NCBI GenBank assembly: GCA_040391135.1
Contig: JBEBYL010000012.1
Location: 1-64,000 of the forward strand
Length of the DNA: 64,000 nt
DNA from: G025836975 sp040391135
GTDB taxonomy: Bacteria; Pseudomonadota; Gammaproteobacteria; Burkholderiales; Burkholderiaceae_B
Direction of reading: 5' to 3'
Part shown: one piece after another, positions 26,316 through 35,216 of the stretch
Numbering within the stretch: the first letter of the stretch is position 1
How the letters are laid out: each line of letters begins with the position of its first letter
Notes under the pieces: generated by a model
The model's database searches: none
What the model was told of the DNA's origin: nothing
The model's input: the letters and a program-made list of their open reading frames with translations, nothing else
Made by a program: the position numbers and the translations under genes

Positions 26316-27533
26316 TCAGTTTGCCGACGCGACACGGCGGGCGGCCGATGCTGCCGCATCGGACCCTGCCTTATCGCCCGCGGCGTCGCCCGCCGCAAGG
26401 ATAGGATGGGGAGAGACGGGGTCCCCGGGCCGGATGCGCTGAAGGCCGTTGACGACGATGCGCTCGCCCGCCTTCAAGCCGGCTTCCACCACCCTGCCGC
26501 CCTGCTGGTTCGCTCCCAGGCGAACCTCGCGGTAAGCCGTTTTATTGCTGTCGTCCACCACGATCACGAAGCGCTTGTTCTGGTCCGTGCCTATGGCCTT
26601 TTCGTCGATCAGCACGGCATCGTGCGGCGCGCCGCCGCCAAGGCGTATGCGCGCATACAGGCCGGGAACCAGCGCTCCATCGGCGTTGTCGAACACGGCT
26701 CGCACGCGTATCGTTCCGGACGAGGTGTCCAGGCGGTTGTCCACCGATGCCAGCCGGCCGGGTCGCGGGTACCCGTCTTCATTGGCCAGCCCCAGGAAAA
26801 CCGGCACCTGCGCCGCCAGGTCCGCCGAGCGCGCCGGGTTCACGAACTTCAGGAAGCTTTGCTCGTCCACATCGAAAGATGCATACAGCCGGGAAACCGA
26901 GACCAGCGATGTCAGGGCGGGGGAACTCGCGCCGGCGGTCACGACATTGCCCGCCGTGACTTCCGCGCGCGACACCCGGCCCGGAAAAGGCGCCACGATC
27001 CGGGTATGCTCAAGATCCAGTTCGGCCGACTCCAGCATGGCCTTCGCCGCTTGAAGGTTGGCGGACGCCTCGCGCGAGGCGTTGCGCTTTTCCTCGTAAT
27101 CGCGCTTGGCTATGGCATTGTCGGCCAGCAGGCGGCTGCCTCGCGACAAGTCGGACGCCGTATAGGCGGCGCGGGCCTGCGCGGCGGCCAGCCGGGCCTT
27201 GGCCTGGTCGACCGCCGCCTGATAGGGGCGCGGATCGATGGTAAACAACAGGTCGCCCCGCTGCACCAGGCTGCCGTCCTTGAAATGCACGGCCGTCAGC
27301 GTACCCGAGACGAGCGGCCGGATTTCCACACGATCGATCGCTTCCAGCCGTCCTGAAAATTCATGCCAGTCGGTGATGGTTTGTTTGGCGACGGTGGCGA
27401 CATCGACGGCGGCCGCCGATGGCGCCGGGGCGCTCTGAACAGCGCCGGCATCGACCCGCAATGCAACAATTCCCGCTGCCACCAAAGCGGCGGCAACCAT
27501 CGACATGGCGTAACGCTTACGCAATAAAAACAT
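26316..27533 (-). CDS. RND efflux membrane fusion protein, MexE-like
   Basis: This 405-residue periplasmic adaptor has an N-terminal hydrophobic anchor without a lipobox cysteine. The lipoyl and hairpin regions are FSGRLEAIDRVEIRPLVSG, FKDGSLVQRGDLLFTIDPRPY and a coiled-coil stretch AKARLAAAQARAAYTASDL. The C-terminal domain ends IVVNGLQRIRPGDPVSPH. ATG 27533 is preceded by AAGGAAA. It is the first gene of the efflux operon, divergent from a LysR gene as in mexT-mexEF-oprN. Confidence 0.92.
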   Translation of the reverse strand: MFLLRKRYAMSMVAAALVAAGIVALRVDAGAVQSAPAPSAAAVDVATVAKQTITDWHEFSGRLEAIDRVEIRPLVSGTLTAVHFKDGSLVQRGDLLFTIDPRPYQAAVDQAKARLAAAQARAAYTASDLSRGSRLLADNAIAKRDYEEKRNASREASANLQAAKAMLESAELDLEHTRIVAPFPGRVSRAEVTAGNVVTAGASSPALTSLVSVSRLYASFDVDEQSFLKFVNPARSADLAAQVPVFLGLANEDGYPRPGRLASVDNRLDTSSGTIRVRAVFDNADGALVPGLYARIRLGGGAPHDAVLIDEKAIGTDQNKRFVIVVDDSNKTAYREVRLGANQQGGRVVEAGLKAGERIVVNGLQRIRPGDPVSPHPILAAGDAAGDKAGSDAAASAARRVASAN

Positions 27534-27644
27534 GATTTTCCTTGAATAGATAAGTTGTTTTTCACCGGGACGGGAGCAGCGCCGCAAGGGGCAAGCTGTG
27601 TCCGTTTGCAAAACGCCGTATGAAAAACGGAAAGGTGAGAGTAT

Positions 27645-27710
27645 TATTCATTCTTTGCGAAAACAGATAAATAATCATTTTCCGCTAACACTATTCATTT
27701 TTAACGAACA
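27645..27710. promoter_or_regulatory. AT-rich divergent control region with two related repeats
   Basis: Between the efflux operon and its LysR gene, TATTCATTCTTTGCGAAAACA (27645-27665) and TATTCATTTTTAACGAACA (27692-27710) are similar direct repeats 47 bases apart. The area is far more AT-rich than its surroundings. This matches a LysR activator binding region, though contacts are inferred. Confidence 0.4.
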
Positions 27711-27780
27711 ATCTTTTTTCACCGGCAATCGCCAAACCTCTATATCCGGGACGACGATTACCGATTTTTCGGAATAAGCC

Positions 27781-28815
27781 ATGGATCGTTTTCAAGCCAT
27801 GCAGGTCTTTACCCGAGTGGTCGACGCCAACAGCTTCACTCTGGCGGCCGACACCCTGGGACTGCCTCGCGCCACTGTCACCACCACCATCCAAAGCCTG
27901 GAGCGCTCACTGCAAGTGCGCCTGCTGAACCGGACCACCCGCCGGCTTAGCTTGACGCCGGACGGCGCAGCCTATTACGAACGTTGCGTACGCATACTGG
28001 CCGATGTCGAAGACGCCGAATCGTCCTTCCACGACGTAACGCGCGGACCGCGCGGCCGCCTGCGCATCGATGTCCCGCCTTCCATGGGCCGCCTGATTCT
28101 GATTCCGGCACTCTGCGATTTCCACGAGCGCTACCCCGATATCGAACTGGCCATAGGCATGAGCGACAGGCCGGTGGACATGGTGCAGGAGGCGGTCGAC
28201 TGCGTGATAAGGGTGGGCGAATTGCAGGATTCCTCCATGGTGGCCAAGCGCATCGGCACGTTCGAGAGCCTGACCTGCGCCGCGCCGTCCTACATCGAGC
28301 GTCACGGCATACCCTCGTCCATCGACCAGCTCAAAGGCCACCAGGCCGTCCATTATTTTTCCAGCCGCAGCGGACGCGTCATAGACTGGAGCTTCATGAT
28401 CAATGGCAAGCCGACCGACGTGCAGGTCAAAGGCGCCATTTCGGTCAACGACGCCGAAGCCTATGTCACCTGCGGCTTGAACGGATTCGGCATCATCCAG
28501 CCCTCCCGCTACATGGTTGCACCCCATTTGCACTCGGGCGCCCTGATCGAAGTGCTGTCCGAATGGAAGCCGCCATCCATGCCGATTTCGGTCGCCTATC
28601 TCCAGAATCGCCACTTGTCTCCCAAGGTCCGGGTGTTCGTGGACTGGATAAGCGAACTCTTCCAGCACTGCCCCTTGATGAGCGGATGCAAGGCGGAACA
28701 CTTCAGCAAGGAATGCGAGTTCGCCGGCGAGCACAAATACAAGCAAAAGCCCATGCAGGGCAATTCGCTGCACGAACTCATCGCCAACCACAACATGGCC
28801 GAAAGCGTGTTCTAA
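27781..28815 (+). CDS. LysR-family regulator, likely of the adjacent RND operon
   Basis: This 344-residue LysR protein has an N-terminal helix-turn-helix (FTRVVDANSFTLAADTLGLPRATVTTTIQSLERSL) and a co-inducer domain. A C-terminal extension of about 40 residues after FQHCPLM is rich in His, Lys and Glu and ends HNMAESVF. It has two cysteines and no counterpart in most family members. The gene is divergent from the MexEF-type operon, the arrangement of MexT/BpeT-type activators. Direct control of the pump is inferred. Confidence 0.85.
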   Translation: MDRFQAMQVFTRVVDANSFTLAADTLGLPRATVTTTIQSLERSLQVRLLNRTTRRLSLTPDGAAYYERCVRILADVEDAESSFHDVTRGPRGRLRIDVPPSMGRLILIPALCDFHERYPDIELAIGMSDRPVDMVQEAVDCVIRVGELQDSSMVAKRIGTFESLTCAAPSYIERHGIPSSIDQLKGHQAVHYFSSRSGRVIDWSFMINGKPTDVQVKGAISVNDAEAYVTCGLNGFGIIQPSRYMVAPHLHSGALIEVLSEWKPPSMPISVAYLQNRHLSPKVRVFVDWISELFQHCPLMSGCKAEHFSKECEFAGEHKYKQKPMQGNSLHELIANHNMAESVF

Positions 28816-28906
28816 AGCCGGACGGGCATGGCGTTTGCTTCTTCCGGACGAACGGAAGGGCCGGGCCGGCTGATCGGCGCCCTCTCCGCTATCCTGAGGA
28901 GAGCAC

Positions 28907-30286
28907 ATGAACGTCGCCATTGTCGGAACCGGTTATGTCGGCCTCGTTACGGGCGCATGCCTGGCCGAGGCCGGCCACGTTGTTACCTGCATTGATAACA
29001 ATGCGGTAAAAATCGCCCAAATGCGGGAAGGCAGGCTGCCTTTTCACGAGCCCGGCCTGCAGGCCATCGTGCTGGCCCAACTGCATGGCGGAACGCTGCG
29101 CTTTTCAACCGATCTGGCCGGCGGGACCCGGCAGGCCCAGGTCGTCATGCTGGCCATCGGCACGCCCTCGGCGGCCGACGGCTGCGCCAATGTCGACAGC
29201 CTGCTGCTGTGCGCGAAAGCATTGGCGGGCACGCTGGATCATTCCTGCATACTCGCAATCAAGTCGACCGCTCCCGTGGGCACTTGCGAACAGGTGCAAT
29301 CCTTCTTCAACGCGCGGCAAGGCCCCAGGCCGGACGCTGCACGCGTCGAGGTGGCGTCGAACCCCGAATTCCTGGCCGAGGGCCACGCCGTCGAGGACTT
29401 CAGAAAGCCGGACCGCATCGTCATCGGCACCGGAACGGCGCAGGCCGCGGACACGCTGTCCAGGCTTTATGCCCCGTTCGACCCGGATGGCCGGCGTATT
29501 CTGCGCATGGACGTGCGCAGCGCGGAGTTTGCGAAATACGCCTGCAATGCCATGCTCGCCTCCAGGATATCGCTGGTGAATGAATTGGCGAACATCGCCG
29601 AGAAAATGCAGACCGACATGCGGGCTGTCTGCAAAGTCCTTGCCACGGACCATCGGATTGGCCCCGACTTCCTGCGTCCGGGCGCGGGTTACGGAGGCTC
29701 ATGCTTGCCCAAGGATCTGCGCGCGCTTATCCGCACGGCGGAGCAATGCCAGGAACCGGCCTCTTTGCTGCGGGCCGTGGAAGAGGTGAACCAGCGCCAG
29801 GTCAGGCTGCTGTTCGATTCCATACAGCAATATTTCGGCGGGAGCTTGCGGGGACGCCGCATCGCGGTGTGGGGGCTGGCTTTCAAGCCGGGCACGGACG
29901 ATGTCCGCGAAGCGCCCAGCCTGGCGCTTATACGTCTGTTGATCGACGCCGGAGCCACTGTGCGGGCTTACGACCCGGTGGTTTGCGCTTCGACTCCCAA
30001 GCTGGCAAGCCGGCCCGGGCTGGAACTGAGCCGTTCGGCTGTGCAGGCATGCCTGCACAGCGAAGTCCTGGTCGTCATGACGGAATGGCAGGAATTCACA
30101 GAACCCGATTTTTCCGCGCTTGCCGGCAGTCTTGAGTCCGGGGCCATTTTCGATGGGCGCAATCTGTATCGTCCCGAGCAACTGGCCCGCTTCCAATTGC
30201 GGCATTTCCGGGTTGGACAGAAGCTGCAGAGCAAGCCTATTGCGGCAAACCGCCCCGCGGCCATGCCGGCGCATTCCTGCCCATAG
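28907..30286 (+). CDS. ugd: UDP-glucose 6-dehydrogenase
   Basis: This 459-residue NAD-dependent enzyme oxidises UDP-glucose to UDP-glucuronate, a precursor for capsules, exopolysaccharides and aminoarabinose. It has the Rossmann motif IVGTGYVGLVTG, the middle-domain motif EFAKYACNAMLASRISLVNELANI and the catalytic cysteine near residue 266 in GYGGSCLPKD. AGGAGAG precedes the ATG. No polysaccharide cluster is next to it; pgaA is 31 kb away and does not need this sugar. Confidence 0.94.
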   Translation: MNVAIVGTGYVGLVTGACLAEAGHVVTCIDNNAVKIAQMREGRLPFHEPGLQAIVLAQLHGGTLRFSTDLAGGTRQAQVVMLAIGTPSAADGCANVDSLLLCAKALAGTLDHSCILAIKSTAPVGTCEQVQSFFNARQGPRPDAARVEVASNPEFLAEGHAVEDFRKPDRIVIGTGTAQAADTLSRLYAPFDPDGRRILRMDVRSAEFAKYACNAMLASRISLVNELANIAEKMQTDMRAVCKVLATDHRIGPDFLRPGAGYGGSCLPKDLRALIRTAEQCQEPASLLRAVEEVNQRQVRLLFDSIQQYFGGSLRGRRIAVWGLAFKPGTDDVREAPSLALIRLLIDAGATVRAYDPVVCASTPKLASRPGLELSRSAVQACLHSEVLVVMTEWQEFTEPDFSALAGSLESGAIFDGRNLYRPEQLARFQLRHFRVGQKLQSKPIAANRPAAMPAHSCP

Positions 30287-30340
30287 CGAATCAGCGAACC
30301 GCGAATTCCATAACCAGATCTCGGCTCACGGAGAAAGGCA

Positions 30341-30829
30341 ATGCAAACAGACTGGGGATCTCTTTTCGAACTGACCATGTCCCCTTGGGAACTTGTCGTG
30401 CGGGGCACGATAGTCTACTGGTTCATCTTCGCGCTGCTGCGGCTGGCCGGCCGGCGCGATTTCGGATCGGTGGGGATGGCCAACATCCTGCTCCTGGTGA
30501 TGATTGCCGACGCGGCGCAAAACGGCATGGCGGGCGAGTACAAGACCATCACGGAAGGCATGGTCCTGATCGCCACCCTGGTGTTCTGGAGCGTGCTCGT
30601 CGACCGCCTGTGCTACTTCGTGCCCGCGGCACGGATCGTCCTGGAGGCCAACCGCCTGTGCCTGGTCAAGGACGGCCAGATGCAGCGCCGGGGCATGCGC
30701 CGCGAGTACATAACCGAAGACGAACTGATGGCGGAATTGCGTAAAAAAGGCATCGACGATATTAAACAAGTCAGGCGCGCGTATATGGAGGAAGCCGGCG
30801 ACATCAGTGTTCTGCCCTATCGGAGATGA
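30341..30829 (+). CDS. DUF421 (YetF-like) membrane protein
   Basis: This 162-residue protein has two or three N-terminal membrane segments (ELVVRGTIVYWFIFALLRLAGRR, MANILLLVMIADAAQNGMAG, VLIATLVFWSVLVDRL). The conserved cytoplasmic part is LVKDGQMQRRGMRREYITEDELMAELRKKGI. The YetF family is of uncertain function in spore or membrane protection. The C-terminus is convergent with the ABC fusion gene and the two coding regions overlap by 26 bases. Confidence 0.85.
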   Translation: MQTDWGSLFELTMSPWELVVRGTIVYWFIFALLRLAGRRDFGSVGMANILLLVMIADAAQNGMAGEYKTITEGMVLIATLVFWSVLVDRLCYFVPAARIVLEANRLCLVKDGQMQRRGMRREYITEDELMAELRKKGIDDIKQVRRAYMEEAGDISVLPYRR

Positions 30830-33551
30830 CTGGCGGCCTGGCCACTGCCAGCACCGTTGCCAACAATTCGCGGGGATCCACCGGCTTGGACACATGCACC
30901 TGGAAGCCCGCCAGCAAAGCGCGCAACCTGTGCTCGCGCTCCGCATAGCCCGACAGCGCGATGGCTGGCAGGCGCTGCGCTAGGGACGACTTGCGTTGCG
31001 CTTCCATGTTCCTGATCTGCGCAATGACTTCATAGCCATCCGGCTCGCCCAGCGAAATATCGCAAATCAGCGCATTGGGCCACTGATCCGGCGCGCGCTC
31101 CCGCAAGGCGGACAATAGCGATAGCCCGGAAGCGAAAAGCTGAACCTCGCAGCCTTGGTCCGATAACACTTCCCCAACAAGCTGCCGGGCCTCTTCCTGG
31201 TCATCGGCAATATATACCGTCAGGCCTTTCAGCCTGCCGCCATCCGTCCACTCCTTGGGTGCAACGGGCGCCATCGAGGCGACAGCCCGCAAAGGCAGGT
31301 GAATGGAAAACGTCATGCCGCCGCCGTCGACCGATGGTCGGACCTGCAATCTGCCCCCCATCTGTTCAAGCACGCCGCCAACCCGTAGCGGATCGAGCAC
31401 CGGAACCGCGGCTGGGGCCGCCTCGCCATCCGCCGCATCCGTCTGCTCTTGCGGCGCCAGCCGCCCATCGGTCACGGCGACCATGGCATCGGTGCCGTCG
31501 CGTTCCACACGCAGCTCAAGGCGTTCGGACGGCGGCGTGAAGGCAATGGCGTTCTCGCATACTTCGCACAACACCTGTTGCAAGGCGCTGGGATCACCGG
31601 TAACCCGTAGCGAATCCGAACTGACCAAGGTATAAAGCACGATGCCTTTGGCGTCGATCTGTGGACGCATCGCATCCAGGACGCCCGCGACCAGGGTGGT
31701 CAGGTTCACCGGCTGCGCGCTCAGGCGGGCTCCTGATTCATTCAGCTCATTCTGCTGGCGCTGCAGATCCCACATCTGCGAATACATGCCTTTGGCCCGC
31801 AGCAATTGCGCATGCGTGCCGCGCTCCACGATGCGGCCATGGTCCATGACCAGAATGAGGTCGGCATCGATGATGGTCGACAGGCGATGGGCAATGATCA
31901 ATGTGCTGCGGCCCTGCGCAAGCGATTCAAGCTCACCTTGGATGGCCCGCTCCGTGCGGGTATCCAGAGCCGATGTCGCTTCGTCGAACACCAGCAGCGG
32001 CGGATTCTTCAGTATGGCGCGCGCAATGGCGATGCGCTGACGCTCGCCGCCCGAAAGCTTGACCCCGCGCTCTCCCACCAAGGTGTCGTATTGGGCGGGC
32101 AGGCTTTGAATCAACTCATGGATGCGGGCGGCTTTGGCGGCCTCTATGACTTCCGCCAGCGACGCCCCCGCGCGCCCATAGGCGATGTTGTAGGCAATCG
32201 TATTGTTGAACAGGATCGAGTCCTGGGGCACGACGCCTATCGAGGCTCGCAGGCTTTTCAGGCTGACCGTGCGCACGTCCTGCCCATCGACCGCCACGCT
32301 GCCGCCGTCCACGTCGTAAAAACGCAAAAGCAGCCTGGCCAGGGTGGACTTGCCCGAACCGCTGCCGCCCACCACCGCCACCGTCGTCCCCGGCTCGATG
32401 CGGAAATCGACCTCATGCAGGATCTGGCGTCCCGGCTCATAGGAAAAATCGACTTGCTTGAAGGCCACCTCCCCGTCGCTCAATTGCAGGGGCGGCAAGT
32501 TTTTATCGGGATCGGTCTCGGGCGGATACCGCAGCAGGTCGGACATGCGTTCTGCATTGATAAGGGCTTCTCGCGCCTGGCGAAACACCAGGCCCAGCGC
32601 GTTCAAGGGCAGGCATACCTGAATGACATAGGCGTTGACCAGCACCAGGTCGCCGACCGCCATCCTGCCTTCCACCACTTCCTGGCCGGCCAGGATCATG
32701 ACGGCGGCCACCCCCAGCGCAATGATGCCGCTCTGGCCCACATGCAGGACGGACAGCGCCTTCTGATTGTCTATCCCGACCCCTATCCACTTCCTCATGG
32801 TGTCTCGCAAGCGCTGCGATTCGAACGTCTCGCTGGTGTAGAACTTGACGGTCTCGTAGTTCAACAGGCTGTCGACCAGATGGCCGGCGGCCGACGAATC
32901 CAGTTCATTGAGCCGGCGCTGATAGGGAGTGCGTCTCTCGGTGAATACGACGGTATATATGCCATAAGCAATGAAGGTGACCGCCACAATGCCGGCAAAT
33001 CCAAGCCTGTAGGCAAACATCATGATCAAGACCACCGACACGATCTCGATCAGCGTTGGCAAGACCGTAAAAAGTGCCGTTCCGAGCAGGAAGCCCACAC
33101 CCGCCGTGCCGCGCTGCACATCGCGCGAGAACATGCCGGTCTGGTGGCCTCCGTGAAATCTCACGCCCAGGCTGTGCAGGTGGTCGAACATCCTGACGGT
33201 GAAATCGGCCACCGCCGTTTGGGTCACTCTCGCAAACACCAGATCGCGCAGTTCGGTGAACAGGCCGGAGGAGAAACGCAGCAGCGCATAGGCCAGCAAG
33301 AGAAACACAGGCAACACCAGTTCGCCGTGTCCGGGCTCCAGACTGTCGACGATGCCTTTCAAGGCGACCGGCACCAGTACCGCCAGGAGCTTGGCTGTGA
33401 CCAGCAAAGCCAGCGCGGCGCCCGTCCGCCGCCGGAACCGCCACAATACCTGGATGACCGCGTTTAGGATTTCGCGGCGGGCCAAGATGGCCGAGCCCCC
33501 TCCTTTGCCCGGCCTGCGGCCATTTCGAATACCCTGATCAGCGCTTTCCAT
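30804..33551 (-). CDS. ABC exporter fused to histidine-kinase-like ATPase and receiver domain
   Basis: This is a protein of about 915 residues with an unusual domain order. Residues 30-330 are a six-helix ABC exporter membrane domain of the Atm1/MsbA type. An ATPase domain follows, with Walker A GGSGSGKST near 395, signature LSGGERQRIAIARAI, Walker B LLVFDEATSALD and the H-loop IIAHRLS. Residues about 605-760 resemble the HATPase_c domain of sensor kinases (N-box CENAIAFTPP, terminal GGGMTFSIHLPL) but lack an H-box. Residues about 773-905 form a receiver with acidic pair ADDQ, phospho-Asp in LICDISLGEPDGYE, Ser in ALSGYA and Lys in VSKPVD. ATG 33551 is preferred over a distant TTG 33596. The substrate is unknown. 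Confidence 0.85.
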   Translation of the reverse strand: MESADQGIRNGRRPGKGGGSAILARREILNAVIQVLWRFRRRTGAALALLVTAKLLAVLVPVALKGIVDSLEPGHGELVLPVFLLLAYALLRFSSGLFTELRDLVFARVTQTAVADFTVRMFDHLHSLGVRFHGGHQTGMFSRDVQRGTAGVGFLLGTALFTVLPTLIEIVSVVLIMMFAYRLGFAGIVAVTFIAYGIYTVVFTERRTPYQRRLNELDSSAAGHLVDSLLNYETVKFYTSETFESQRLRDTMRKWIGVGIDNQKALSVLHVGQSGIIALGVAAVMILAGQEVVEGRMAVGDLVLVNAYVIQVCLPLNALGLVFRQAREALINAERMSDLLRYPPETDPDKNLPPLQLSDGEVAFKQVDFSYEPGRQILHEVDFRIEPGTTVAVVGGSGSGKSTLARLLLRFYDVDGGSVAVDGQDVRTVSLKSLRASIGVVPQDSILFNNTIAYNIAYGRAGASLAEVIEAAKAARIHELIQSLPAQYDTLVGERGVKLSGGERQRIAIARAILKNPPLLVFDEATSALDTRTERAIQGELESLAQGRSTLIIAHRLSTIIDADLILVMDHGRIVERGTHAQLLRAKGMYSQMWDLQRQQNELNESGARLSAQPVNLTTLVAGVLDAMRPQIDAKGIVLYTLVSSDSLRVTGDPSALQQVLCEVCENAIAFTPPSERLELRVERDGTDAMVAVTDGRLAPQEQTDAADGEAAPAAVPVLDPLRVGGVLEQMGGRLQVRPSVDGGGMTFSIHLPLRAVASMAPVAPKEWTDGGRLKGLTVYIADDQEEARQLVGEVLSDQGCEVQLFASGLSLLSALRERAPDQWPNALICDISLGEPDGYEVIAQIRNMEAQRKSSLAQRLPAIALSGYAEREHRLRALLAGFQVHVSKPVDPRELLATVLAVARPPVISDRAEH

Positions 33552-33596
33552 CAGTACGATCTCTATCCACGGTTCGCAACGCCGCGATGGCGGCAA

Positions 33597-34625
33597 TTAG
33601 CATGCCCGCAGGAAAGCCAGGAATCGTCTTTCATCGGCGCGCAGTCCGGCGGGCGCGTTCAGGCTGACGCGCGGCGGAAGCTTTCCATCCAGATAGGCTT
33701 GCGTCACAGCCGGGTGGATGTAACAGTCCCGGCATATGGCGGGGGTGTTGCCCAGCATTTGCGCGGCGGCCTTGTAGACGGCACCCAGGGCCGCCTTGTC
33801 GGGCGGCTGCGCCCCGCCGCCGCTGCGCTTCTGCAATTCGTTGAAAGCGAATACCGATGCTCCCCAGGTGCGGTAGTCCTTGGCGGTGAAATCGCCGCCC
33901 CCCGCTACCTTCAGATAGGCATTCACACAGCCGGAATCGACACAGTGCGTGCTTCCTTCCTCATCGCGGTACTGGAACAATTCGTGGCCGGGAATCTCCA
34001 TGCAGCGCCTTATGGCCCGGGCAATCCTGCGGTCATTGATGGTGACGTCCTGCCGCACGCCGCTTTTACCGCGGAATTGAAAGCGGATCCGGCTGCCCAT
34101 GACGCTGGCATGCCGGCGCCGCAAGGTCGTCAAGCCGAAGGATTTATTGCTTTTGGCATATTCACGCGTCCCTATGCGGACCAGGGTCAGATCCAGAATC
34201 CTGACCACAAGGGCGGTGATCTTCTGGATCGTCGGGGCGTTCGATTGCATATCCCGCTCAACCCGGCGGCGTATGCGCGGCAAGGCAGCGCCGAATTGCT
34301 CCAGTTGCCGGTACTTGTCGGCATCCCGGATTTCCGTCCAGCGATCGTGATAGCGGTATTGCTTGCGTCCTCTGGCATCGCGGGCGGTAGCCTGGATATG
34401 CCCATTCGGATCCGGGCATATCCAGACGTCTTCGTAAGCGGGTGGGATGGCAAGGGCATTGATTCTGCTCAACACCCCGGCATCGCGGACCGCCCTGCCC
34501 CGCGCATCGACATACCGGAAGCCCTTGCCGGCCCTTTTACGCGCTATTCCCGGTTCCGCATCAGAGGAATAAACCAGTTCCTCGCCTTCGGGCATCGCGG
34601 ACACATCGGACGCGTCCTTCATCAT
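33597..34625 (-). CDS. DNA topoisomerase IB (poxvirus-type)
   Basis: This 342-residue enzyme relaxes supercoils by a covalent 3'-phosphotyrosyl intermediate. Signatures are LVRIGTREYAKSNKSFGLTTLRRRH, FRGKSGV, CVDSGCVNAYLKVAGGGDFTAKDYRTWGAS and the active-site region NTPAICRDCYIHPAV containing the nucleophilic tyrosine. Bacterial homologues are of similar length. It stands about 45 bases upstream of the ABC fusion gene and just downstream of a hemerythrin gene, all leftward, in a group of stress-type genes. Confidence 0.92.
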   Translation of the reverse strand: MMKDASDVSAMPEGEELVYSSDAEPGIARKRAGKGFRYVDARGRAVRDAGVLSRINALAIPPAYEDVWICPDPNGHIQATARDARGRKQYRYHDRWTEIRDADKYRQLEQFGAALPRIRRRVERDMQSNAPTIQKITALVVRILDLTLVRIGTREYAKSNKSFGLTTLRRRHASVMGSRIRFQFRGKSGVRQDVTINDRRIARAIRRCMEIPGHELFQYRDEEGSTHCVDSGCVNAYLKVAGGGDFTAKDYRTWGASVFAFNELQKRSGGGAQPPDKAALGAVYKAAAQMLGNTPAICRDCYIHPAVTQAYLDGKLPPRVSLNAPAGLRADERRFLAFLRAC

Positions 34626-34642
34626 TCATGCGGTGATCGAAA

Positions 34643-35122
34643 TCAGGACATGGCGGCCGACGGCACAAGCTCCTGCTTGAGGGATTCCATTTCTTGAGCC
34701 AGATCCTTCAGGTCTATCTTCTTGGAAATCACCTTGGGGAACAGCTCGCCCTCTTCCTCCGTGACATGGTGGTTCACATATTCCCCCAGCACGGTGAATT
34801 TCGCATCGTACAGCTCGTCTTCGGGCCCCATGCCCTGAAGCTGGGCGATAAGCTCCTTGGCCGAGGCATGCTCCACCAGCGCCTCGTTGAGTAAGTCACC
34901 GAAGGCCTCGGGATCCTGCTCCCGCAGAAAGGGATAAAACTTCTCCTCTTCAATTTTCGTATGCACGGTCAGCTCCGTACAGGCTTCCTCCACCATTTTT
35001 TGCCGGGCAGCGACATCCTTCTCCTTTTCAAAGTCCTTGAAGATCTTCCTGACCTTCCGGTGATCGTCCAGCAATAGACTCAATGCCGCCTTCTGAGCCG
35101 TGGGAATTTCCGATTTATTCAT
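34643..35122 (-). CDS. Hemerythrin HHE domain protein
   Basis: This 159-residue four-helix protein has the diiron ligand pattern LLLDDHRKVRKIF, TVHTKIEEEKFYPFL, LVEHASAKELI and NHHVTEEEGELFPKV (H, HxxxE, H, HHxxEE). Such proteins bind oxygen or NO or take part in iron and oxidative stress handling. ATG 35122 has AGGAGCG upstream. The gene is separated from the topoisomerase IB gene by only 17 bases, so they are likely co-transcribed. Confidence 0.9.
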   Translation of the reverse strand: MNKSEIPTAQKAALSLLLDDHRKVRKIFKDFEKEKDVAARQKMVEEACTELTVHTKIEEEKFYPFLREQDPEAFGDLLNEALVEHASAKELIAQLQGMGPEDELYDAKFTVLGEYVNHHVTEEEGELFPKVISKKIDLKDLAQEMESLKQELVPSAAMS

Positions 35123-35216
35123 GTTCGCTCCTGTACGCAAAGCTGTTTAGGCGTGTTCCGGAACTTGTGCCCGGCAATCTCCACGGAGCAATTTGCATGC
35201 CATCCAAAGCAGGCAG

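Noticed and set aside
23907..27356. Very long open frame opposite the RND efflux genes
   Set aside because: It is antisense to well-recognised RND and fusion protein genes. High GC content leaves such frames open, and its predicted product is His/Arg/Gln rich without domains.
31806..33467. 553-codon open frame opposite the ABC fusion gene
   Set aside because: It has no recognisable domain, while the opposite strand has Walker and signature motifs.
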